Positions 27,329 through 35,800 of a stretch of DNA of 64,000 nt are shown piece after piece. The notes below the pieces were generated by a model that saw nothing but the letters and a program-made list of their open reading frames with translations, was not told where the DNA came from and did not search any database. The translations under genes were made by a program, and so were the position numbers. Each line of letters opens with the position of its first letter. Position 1 is the stretch's first letter. The DNA comes from JBBATK01 sp039810585 (lineage in GTDB: Bacteria; Bacteroidota; Ignavibacteria; Kapaibacteriales; NICIL-2): contig JBDHXF010000010.1 of the NCBI GenBank assembly GCA_039810585.1, forward strand, positions 15,167-79,166, in the 5' to 3' direction.

Positions 27329-28624
27329 TCAATTCATGCACTGGAGCAGGTAGAGCCGTTGATTGATGCGACCCAGCGCCTCGTACTTATCACTACGCCA
27401 ATTGTATCTGGGCAGCGAGGTTTCGTCGCACATCCGAGACACCCACAAATCTTTGCGTTCGATTTCTCGGAACACCAGGCTGCTTGTGGTGCTGTATGCA
27501 AAGGTGCTTGATCCCGACTTGTGCGCAAAGGTACCGTCGGCACTTATCACTTGATTGATGGGCGTCTTTTTACCATTGATGCTGATGAAACACTCGGAGT
27601 CACATCCAAAATAGAAGAGCTCCTTGCCATCCGCCGTGAACTTTGGCTCTCCTGTGGCTACAGATCCCGCTGAATACTCGGCACCGGTCATGATGACCAA
27701 TCCGGAGGCAAGAAGCTGCGATCTCGCTGCCCACATAGGGAGTGTAGGATGAAGCACCAAGGCATCAAGTTGCTCATATTGTCGGCTAAAGAGGGGTCGA
27801 GTATATTCGTCCGCAAAGAGCACCACCTCTCGGTCGCTCCCCTGCGAGACGATGGCTGCCCCTACCGTACCTGCAACGTTGAGGCAAGGCTCCGTCACCT
27901 GAAGAAACGGTCCCGCAACTTCCTCGTCACCCCGATAGATTCGCCATTGCGAACCACTCAGTGCCGCATACACTAATGCTCCATCTGTCCAGAAGCCAAA
28001 GAGTTTAAGGTCGTCGTATTGAGATCCCTGTCTGCCGTCAACAACGAACGACTTCGAGCCCGCTTGTGAGATCACCCATGCAAGGTGCTCACCGCCGTAC
28101 GACGTATAGAGTCGATCCACACGGTTGAGCACCGTGTGTTTTTGACGTCGCCTCTCAATAATCTCTTGCGACCCTTCAAAAACACTGTAGGTTAATTCTC
28201 CCCCCACGTAACTGAAGTGTAGCTCACCGGGAGCGGTGCAGACGACACTTTCTGCTCTGCCATCATGCAACAAGTGCCACTGATTTCTCATCGAAGCCCA
28301 TGCTGCCCAATGTTCGCCATCCGGGGAGAAGACCAAGCTCTGGATACGGTCGTAGGTTTCACTTTTCTGACCATTAATCCACAGTCGATAGAGAGAATCG
28401 TATGGCATCGTGACCGCCCACCAGTTCGTGGTAGAATCCAAGCCATAACTCACGAGTTGTTCAGAACCGTCTAGGATCTGTTTTTCCTCGCAAAACTCTC
28501 GGGCATGAAGATTCATGGTCACGGCGACGAGCAGAGCAAGCGACACGTTCCAAAACGCAAGTGCTCGATAGCTAAGAAGTCGCAGTGACGGCATGTTGAG
28601 TACAGTAGTGGTTGTGGTGTTCAT
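27329..28624 (-). CDS. Secreted propeller-like repeat protein, unknown function
   Basis: Not recognised. The reading frame opens at 28705, but the ATG at 28624 (or the one at 28594) gives a better N-terminus: a basic stretch followed by ALAFWNVSLALLVAVTMNLHA, a signal peptide cut near HA-RE. The mature ~390 residues contain about eight beta repeats with recurring SPDGEHWAAW, YGGEHLAWV, FTADGKELFYFG and SADGTFAHKS turns, like WD40/TolB-type propellers that read out ...DG..WA patterns. No catalytic motif. It stands alone between the receiver gene and 5-formyl-THF cyclo-ligase, all leftward. Probably periplasmic or surface; binding partner unknown. Confidence 0.65.
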   Translation of the reverse strand: MNTTTTTVLNMPSLRLLSYRALAFWNVSLALLVAVTMNLHAREFCEEKQILDGSEQLVSYGLDSTTNWWAVTMPYDSLYRLWINGQKSETYDRIQSLVFSPDGEHWAAWASMRNQWHLLHDGRAESVVCTAPGELHFSYVGGELTYSVFEGSQEIIERRRQKHTVLNRVDRLYTSYGGEHLAWVISQAGSKSFVVDGRQGSQYDDLKLFGFWTDGALVYAALSGSQWRIYRGDEEVAGPFLQVTEPCLNVAGTVGAAIVSQGSDREVVLFADEYTRPLFSRQYEQLDALVLHPTLPMWAARSQLLASGLVIMTGAEYSAGSVATGEPKFTADGKELFYFGCDSECFISINGKKTPINQVISADGTFAHKSGSSTFAYSTTSSLVFREIERKDLWVSRMCDETSLPRYNWRSDKYEALGRINQRLYLLQCMN

Positions 28625-28814
28625 ACGGTGCGAATGCTGAATCGAATTGTCTTCTAATGCCTGTGTACAGTACCAAGTGATGAATGCATACGACGTGTAG
28701 CGCAACCAAGATTGGCTCTACACAACAGCAGACATCACTCTTATTCTCGCACAACACCATGGACTAAAGCGAACAAACGAAGTGTGGTGAAGCAGTTTTT
28801 CATGAAGCGTTGTG

Positions 28815-29408
28815 TCAGTAGACGAGTTGTGAGCTGCGCCGACGAACCATTCCCTGTTCCGTAACCATGGCATCCAAAGCGACGTCGTGGGATTCGGGTT
28901 GAAAGTTGTCACGAAAGCACAGGCTGTAGGCTAAACCAAAGGCAAAACCTCGACGATTCGCCAGAAAGCGATCGTAATAGCCCTTGCCATAGCCAATGCG
29001 GTACAACGAACTGTTGAATGCCACTACCGGTGTTACAATGAGCACCGATTCGGCGTGCATTTCATCTTCAGACACCGGCTCGATGTCCACCGGTTGACGT
29101 ATACCGTAGGGGCCTGCCTCGAGCCTCATACCTTCCTTGTACCGTGCATGGTGAAGCTGAGTCGTTGACGTGTTGCTCAGTGGTACAACCACCTGCTTAG
29201 CCTGCGACCAAGCCGACCTAATGATGTCGTCCGTCTCGGGCTCAGATCCGCTGCTGAGAAAGATATGAACGGTGGACGCCTGGGCATATTCAAAACTCTG
29301 CTCCAGCACCATGCGCATGCTGTGCGACCACTCCGACCGAACTGCGGCATTCAGCGCATTCCGCTCTTTGAGAACTTGGGTTCGGATAGTATGCTTGTTT
29401 TCAATCAT
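28815..29408 (-). CDS. 5-formyltetrahydrofolate cyclo-ligase
   Basis: 197 residues from the ATG at 29408; the frame is open to 29456 but the family normally starts near IENKHTIRTQVLKERNAL. The enzyme converts 5-formyl-THF to 5,10-methenyl-THF with ATP in the cytoplasm, returning folate to one-carbon metabolism. The diagnostic phosphate-binding loop is YRIGYGKGYYDRFL near residue 140, and PEPVSEDEMHAESVLIVTPVVAFN matches the preceding family segment in pieces. With the 29408 start it sits 31 nt after the EamA transporter stop and is probably co-transcribed. Length is typical. Confidence 0.93.
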   Translation of the reverse strand: MIENKHTIRTQVLKERNALNAAVRSEWSHSMRMVLEQSFEYAQASTVHIFLSSGSEPETDDIIRSAWSQAKQVVVPLSNTSTTQLHHARYKEGMRLEAGPYGIRQPVDIEPVSEDEMHAESVLIVTPVVAFNSSLYRIGYGKGYYDRFLANRRGFAFGLAYSLCFRDNFQPESHDVALDAMVTEQGMVRRRSSQLVY

Positions 29409-29439
29409 GCTGCGTTGGAATCCAATGTGCATTTGTGGT

Positions 29440-30378
29440 TCATATCGGGTTGTCAACTCCCGTTTGAACCGCGTCTCTGCGCTTTAACCACTGCGAGGCG
29501 GTGTCTGCAAAAATAATTGCTCCAATCATCAGGGCTGCTCCACTAAGCTCCATGATGCTTAATCGCTCATGGTGCGTGAAGTAAGCGATGATTGACGCGA
29601 AAATGGGTTCGAGCGTGAAAATGATACCCGCCTTAACCGGAGGAACAAAACGTTGTACCTTGGTTTGCAAGTAGGTGGACGCCAGAGACCCCAACACTGC
29701 GGTATAGGCCACAGAGACGATCAGCCAGGACGTCCAATTCGTATCGATAGCTCGCTGAAGACTCCACTCGCCACCTGCGTTGAGTACCATCGCCACAACC
29801 ATACCCAACAGTACGGTCATCGCAAACTGTACGATAACTAAGTGCTCTGTGTAGCTGTGTACGTGTTGTGATCGTGTTGAAGCTCTATCAAGGAAGGATA
29901 TGTAGAAGGACCAAAGAATGGCTCCACCCAGTGTCATCACGTCTCCCACATTGATCTGCTGAGCTTCGGGATGGGTAAGCAGAAGCAAACCGACGCTAGC
30001 GCCTAGTACCGCAATGCCATGAATGCGAGTCATACGCGTACCGCGTATCAAGCGGTCTGCACCAGGCACGAAGATGACCACCATGCCTGTGATGAACGCA
30101 CTTTTCGAAATCGTGGTGTACTGTAATCCCCCGGTTTGCAGATAAAAACCGGCACCGTAGAGTGCACCTAAAATCGAACCATCGACGATGGTGCGTCGCT
30201 GCATGCTCAAGAGTCGGCGGTGCCAGAGCAGCGCTGCAAGACCTGAAGCAACAAGGAAACGGAGAATAACGAAGGACAAAGCGTCGCATGATTCCAGGGC
30301 AATCTTGCTAAACACAAACGTGCCGGACCAAAAGACGGTCGTCAACGCGAGAATGGCTTCTGCCTTTCGTTCGGTCAT
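29440..30378 (-). CDS. EamA/DMT-family transporter (ten-TM)
   Basis: 312 residues with ten hydrophobic helices in two EamA halves. The opening AILALTTVFWSGTFVFSKIALE is the usual first helix pattern (WG/S-x-x-F), and the second half begins AILWSFYISFLDRAS. The C-terminal half has VPPVKAGIIFTLEPIFASIIAYF, the conserved ...LEPV.A...A signature. Members export or take up small metabolites such as amino acids or purines; the substrate cannot be predicted. It lies 87 nt after pbpC and before the folate gene, so it may be at the tail of that operon. Confidence 0.9.
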   Translation of the reverse strand: MTERKAEAILALTTVFWSGTFVFSKIALESCDALSFVILRFLVASGLAALLWHRRLLSMQRRTIVDGSILGALYGAGFYLQTGGLQYTTISKSAFITGMVVIFVPGADRLIRGTRMTRIHGIAVLGASVGLLLLTHPEAQQINVGDVMTLGGAILWSFYISFLDRASTRSQHVHSYTEHLVIVQFAMTVLLGMVVAMVLNAGGEWSLQRAIDTNWTSWLIVSVAYTAVLGSLASTYLQTKVQRFVPPVKAGIIFTLEPIFASIIAYFTHHERLSIMELSGAALMIGAIIFADTASQWLKRRDAVQTGVDNPI

Positions 30379-30465
30379 CCCGAGCCCTCAAAATTCACAA
30401 ATCATCAATGGACACGTTGGGTCGTCTGCTGCACTTGATTCGTTGTCAACAACACTCAGTACGTG

Positions 30466-32856
30466 CTACTCCCAATCGACTTGCACAAAAATATCGGTAT
30501 TCCGCCCTTTGTCGTCACTGCACGAGATCTTATTTCTCCCCCGTTGCGGTTTAATAAACACTTGTGCCGTGGGTAGTGCTTCTTGAATCAGCTTGTCGTT
30601 TAAAAACCAGTACACTTCTCGAACATCCGGAGCCACTGTGCACGCCAACATCAACGGATTCTTATCAGTTCGTGATACCAAATACGACTTCCCCGCAGAC
30701 GGTGAGCTGATGTGCGGCGCATGATCGTGTTCTACTCTCGTGCACAGTGGATTGTGAGGTGGTGGCAGCTCGACGGCAATGTGTTCCCGTTTGTAGTAGG
30801 CCAGCAATTCAGGCGCGTAATTGCGCACGAGTATGCGCTTGAAGCCGGCTTTGGGCAGGCAACTTGTGCAGTAACTCATACGACCGTCCTGCGAAACCGG
30901 TATAAGCTGAACGTGCGAACAGCGCTGTGCAGGCGACACAGTCGGAATGAAATAGTCGGTGACCGTTTTATCACAATACTCGCCGGGAACCAAACCGCTC
31001 TCGGCACAGACGAGTCGGAAGTCAACATCCTTCGGAGCCGAATACCAATCTCCGGTAGCATTGTAATCCAAGGCATTGAAAAGAGAAAAGAGCAGAGGAG
31101 TTGCGCTGGACGCACCTGACAAGTCGGCGATTCCCTCGCCACTGAAATTGCCAACCCACACAGCAATGGTAAAGCGCTTGTTGTATCCAATGCTCCAGGC
31201 ATCCCGACGACCATATGAGGTACCGGTTTTCCATGCCACCTTCGGCACGTGCGTTGCACTGAGGTAATTCACCGGCAAATCCGGTCGGGTGAGTTGCGTG
31301 AGGATGTCGGTGACCATGAAACTTGCACCCGGTGATATCATTTGTTTCGACATCGTGTCGCGGTCTGACTGCAACCAGTGTAACGCCCGCAGCCTGCCGC
31401 CCGCGGCAAAACATGAGTAGAGATGAGCCATTTCCTCCAACCGCACTCCACAGCCGCCTAAGGCAAGCGACAAGCCAACGTTCGCCGCGTCCGGCGCGAT
31501 ACTCTTAAATCCCAGTGCGCTCAGTTTGGCGGCGAAGGGCTGCACCCCAATGTCGTGCAGGACCTTTACCGCCGGAACATTTAACGACTGTGCCAGTGCC
31601 TGTTCGACCGTGACCGCTCCGTGAAAATTCTGGTCATAATTCTCCGGGGCGTAACCATTGTAGTCAACCGGAACGTCGCTCAGAACTGTCTTTGGTGTGA
31701 GCAATCCTTTGTCTATCGCCATTGCATAGAGCAAGGGCTTCAATGCTGATCCCGGTGAGCGCAAGGCTTGAATTCCATCGCATTGACCGGCATGCAAGCG
31801 ATCGGAAAAGTCGGCCGAACCGATGTAGGCTTCCACATCCTGTGTCTGGTTGTTTATCACCATGGCCGAGCAGTTGTAGATACCCAGCATTTTTGTCCGC
31901 TGAATGTAGTTGTAGCAAAGCACAGCACAATCGTGCTGCGCTCGAGCGTTGAGAGTACTGTGGATGATGTCCTCAGACGGAAAACGGTCCTTTAAACGCA
32001 AGGCGTAGTGCGGTGCCCAACGGGGTACATCCACTCGCTTCAGGACAGTAGGCTCTTGCATAGCATCCACGATGCGGTCGTGCGCGAACACAGAAGCGGC
32101 GTCAAAGCGTTGTAGCCACACATTGCGTTGGCGAAGAATCTCCGGGTTTTGCTCACCTAAACGCAATGACGTTGGACGATTGGGAATCACTGCCAAGGTC
32201 ACCACTTGCGCCAACGACAATTGCAGGGGCAAGCGATCGAAATACAATAACGACGCCGCTTTTACCCCCTCGATGTTTCCTCCGTAGGGCACCAGATTGA
32301 GATACAATTGCAGAATCTCATCTTTTGAATAGTGTATCTCCAGTTGTATCGCGTGAAACGCTTCAAGAAGTTTCGACCACAACGTGCGTGAACGAGGTTG
32401 AAGCAATCGAGCGACCTGCATGCTAATCGTTGATGCCCCTGAACCAATGCGATGAGTCCATACATTAAATAGTGCTGCTCGCACGATGGCAAAGGGATTC
32501 ACGCCAGGATGCCAGTAAAACCAACGATCCTCCTTACGGACGATGGTGGTACGAAGCAATGGAGAGATTTCCTGAAGTTCTGTCTTCATGCGCCATTTCT
32601 GGTCGCTCGACAGAAAAGCATGCACGACACTTCCGTCCGACGCCGTTATAATCTGAGCATAACTCACGCGCGGTGTGAAGGGGAACAAGAGATCCAATAC
32701 AAGAACCATGAGCATCAACACTAATCCGCCTCTGTAGAGAACCCTCAGCGTATTTCTCAGCCGCGGAGCGGCTTGCCATTTCTTGTGCAGAATGGTAACC
32801 ACACGACGAAGCCTTGCTCTCATCGGATTTAGCGACGCACTGTCGGTGTTGGTCAT
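30466..32856 (-). CDS. pbpC: Penicillin-binding protein 1C (bifunctional peptidoglycan synthase)
   Basis: 796 residues. One N-terminal membrane anchor (about 40-60). The glycosyltransferase 51 domain has catalytic E109 in KEDRWFYWHPG and GASTISMQVARLL. The transpeptidase domain has SxxK at S370-K373 (SPGSALKP), SLN at 424-426 and KTGT at 543-546, so both activities look intact. The C-terminal ~100 residues match the PBP1C-specific beta domain (BiPBP_C). Works in the periplasm building or repairing peptidoglycan. It starts 2 nt after the alpha-2-macroglobulin stop; this gene pair (yfhM-pbpC in E. coli) is classic, the macroglobulin trapping proteases that breach the envelope while PBP1C repairs the wall. 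Confidence 0.96.
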   Translation of the reverse strand: MTNTDSASLNPMRARLRRVVTILHKKWQAAPRLRNTLRVLYRGGLVLMLMVLVLDLLFPFTPRVSYAQIITASDGSVVHAFLSSDQKWRMKTELQEISPLLRTTIVRKEDRWFYWHPGVNPFAIVRAALFNVWTHRIGSGASTISMQVARLLQPRSRTLWSKLLEAFHAIQLEIHYSKDEILQLYLNLVPYGGNIEGVKAASLLYFDRLPLQLSLAQVVTLAVIPNRPTSLRLGEQNPEILRQRNVWLQRFDAASVFAHDRIVDAMQEPTVLKRVDVPRWAPHYALRLKDRFPSEDIIHSTLNARAQHDCAVLCYNYIQRTKMLGIYNCSAMVINNQTQDVEAYIGSADFSDRLHAGQCDGIQALRSPGSALKPLLYAMAIDKGLLTPKTVLSDVPVDYNGYAPENYDQNFHGAVTVEQALAQSLNVPAVKVLHDIGVQPFAAKLSALGFKSIAPDAANVGLSLALGGCGVRLEEMAHLYSCFAAGGRLRALHWLQSDRDTMSKQMISPGASFMVTDILTQLTRPDLPVNYLSATHVPKVAWKTGTSYGRRDAWSIGYNKRFTIAVWVGNFSGEGIADLSGASSATPLLFSLFNALDYNATGDWYSAPKDVDFRLVCAESGLVPGEYCDKTVTDYFIPTVSPAQRCSHVQLIPVSQDGRMSYCTSCLPKAGFKRILVRNYAPELLAYYKREHIAVELPPPHNPLCTRVEHDHAPHISSPSAGKSYLVSRTDKNPLMLACTVAPDVREVYWFLNDKLIQEALPTAQVFIKPQRGRNKISCSDDKGRNTDIFVQVDWE

Positions 32857-32858
32857 CC

Positions 32859-35800
32859 CTATTGCACCACCCTCAGCGTTGTTGCACCGTTGTACGAGTG
32901 AAACTCGCCATTATACATGGCGTCGGCGGCAGCCGGACCCACATGGTACACACCCGGTGATACTGCTCGGACTACGTAATAGAACGTTTGAACACCATTG
33001 AGATTCGTGAACAGATTCACTCGATCGTCTCGGTAATCAGTATTGGTTGGTGTTGTCTGCGAGCTTATCCACTTCAAATCGGGTATGTCGGTGATACGCG
33101 AGTTCTCTACCTCAAATCCGGCGGGCAGTAAGTCGCTGATGGCCACATTTTCGATCGGTGATCCGTACTGCATGTCCAGAGTGAGGCGAACCACGACCAA
33201 ATCATTCTGTTTGAATACTCCGCCGGTGACTTCCCTTCCCCATCGATCGAAGTAACTACGACGGATGCGCATGAAATTATCCTCCTGCTTGACTGTGTTT
33301 GAGGTCGAGATTCCACTTGTTTCGTAGTAATAGAACACTGCCCCACCTTTCGCGCTGATGGAAACATTTTGTCCGACCAATCCCTGGTTTATAACCACAT
33401 CGTTGTCCTTGAGCTCCACCTTCTTGCCACCATAACTCACTACTGCGGTACCCTTGTCGTGACCCACTCGGCGCGATACCTTGCCCAAAGCAATGAGCGC
33501 AAATGCCTCTTCTTGCGTCGAGTAATAACGCTGGACACGAAGTAAGGTCGAGAGGTGATGCGTTAAGGTCATCACTTGTGGATTGCTGAACTCAACATCA
33601 GCGAGTACACTTAACACCAGGGCTTCGTCACGGATGTGCGAACTGAAACACCCGCCAAAGGTTGTCGCGGACCATTGATCCATTTGCGACGGTAACACCC
33701 TTTCAAAACTGTTGCGATCTCCCAGAGCCAAGTAGGTACACGCAAGCATATATCGACTATCGTTACTCAGTAGCGAGGGAGCGCTCTTGTAGAAATTCAT
33801 AAGAGACACATCTTGTCGTCCACCCAATGCTAGTACATACAACGAGTAGAATATTTCTTGCGGTGCTATGGACTTGGTCATCGGCTTGTTCGATGCATCG
33901 AGGTACACATAGCTCCTCTTATCGCTCATGTGTGCCATCTTTGACAAGTAATGTAAGAGCCTGTCCAAACAGGCAGCGTTTACTTCATAGCCTGAATTGC
34001 GGGCTTCAAGCAAGAAGTGCGCGGCGTACGCCGATCCCCACCATGAGCCCTCAATACCGCCTTGCCAGTACGACAATCCGCCATTGTATAACTGCATACT
34101 CTGCAGCTTGTTAATCGCCGCTTGCACGTTTTGATTTGCCGCGGATTTTTCGGCTCCTGAAAGTGATTGACAAATGTCCGTCACATAGAGCTGCGGAAAC
34201 GCTTTCGATGTTGTCTGTTCAACGCAACCGTATGGATACCCGATAAGGTAGTCTAGTTGTTTGGAGAACTCGGTCACCATCGATCGGCTAACTACGAGTT
34301 TCGATTTGGCTGTGGACGAGATAAACTCGGCCGTACTCAACGTGATGTTTTTCGTTTCGCCTGCGGCGACGCTTCCACCGCCGGTATTCTTGAGTAACGG
34401 CGAAAGTGGACGTACTGCAATGGAAGTCTTATCAAAGTAATTTTCGCCGTTCGCATTTACCTTGACCTCTACACGCGCCTCACCAATAGCCGGAAGTGCA
34501 CTCAGCGTGAACATAGCTCGACCCTCGCCATTCGGAGGAATGCTAAGGTTCTGCGATGTCGTTCCTTCAGCCTTCGCCGCTCCACTTACCGTAAACTGTG
34601 CGTTGACACTCATGGATTTCTGTGTCGTATTACTCAGTGTAACCGGAATATGGACAGTGTCGCCGGGACTAAGAAAACGTGGCAATCCGCTACTTACCAC
34701 CAAGGGATCCGCAACTGTAATGTTCTTGTCGGCAGAACCAAAGGCTTTACCATGATAGGCCATTGCCATCACGCGCAGTGAACCTGAGAACTGAGGAATG
34801 TCAAAGCTGTAACTTGCTTCACCCGAGCCGGTTGCCTTTACAATTCCGCTCCAATAGGCGATGAGATTGAAACGCTTGGTGATCACGGGCGACAATCGGT
34901 TTTCGTAGGAGTCGTCACCCGCACCGTAGGACGTTTTCGTTGGTTTCAAATCGGGAAAGATGTAGGGATACAGATCGAACGACTCAACCTGCAAGGCTCG
35001 CTTTTGGTAGAAATATTCATGAGGATCCGGCGTTTTTGTACGCTTGATTGCTAAGATACCCTCGTCTACCACCGCTATTGTGAGCTCCGATCCTGGTGCA
35101 GCATGTACTCGGACTGTTTGACGAGTGTTGGAACGACATCGCTCGGGTGCGTCAATCGAAACGGCAATGTGAGAGTTTTCCGGTTCGCACATCACCGGTG
35201 CAGCTCCATGCGCAACCGTTAAGGGCATCGAACCATCATCCAGAGGTTTGAACAGCGTGGCCACCACATACACATTGGGAGTCATGTCGCCGGTTATCTT
35301 CAATTCCATTTTTGCCGACCGCTCGTCGGTGCGCAAATACTGGTAACTCTGAACACCGTTGCGTTCAATACTGACGAGGAGCCGCCCGGCGAACGGAGTT
35401 TTAAAGAGCACATTTGCCGTTTCGCCCACTCTGTAGGATGCCTTGTCAAGACTGATATCTACCGTGCCTTCTTTCTTGACCTCAAAGGAAGTCGATTCGC
35501 TGCTTCCCCAGTACCATGCCCAGAACCAACGACTGACGTAGTTGTCTGATTCAGGACTCATGACACGGACTTCGTAGTCACCACTCACCGGCGGAGTAAC
35601 ATTGACGGAGCTCGACGATCCACTAATGGTCAGCACTTTATCCATGAGCACTTCCATCTTCTTCTGCGAAACATAGCTAAACCCACCCCAGTCGTTTTTC
35701 TGCAATACCGTTTGCCAGGTGTTGCGCACGAACTGCACTCGCGCCTGTGCACTTACCGCATTTCCGTTTTTGTCGACAGCCACTAAGGGCACGTTAACAT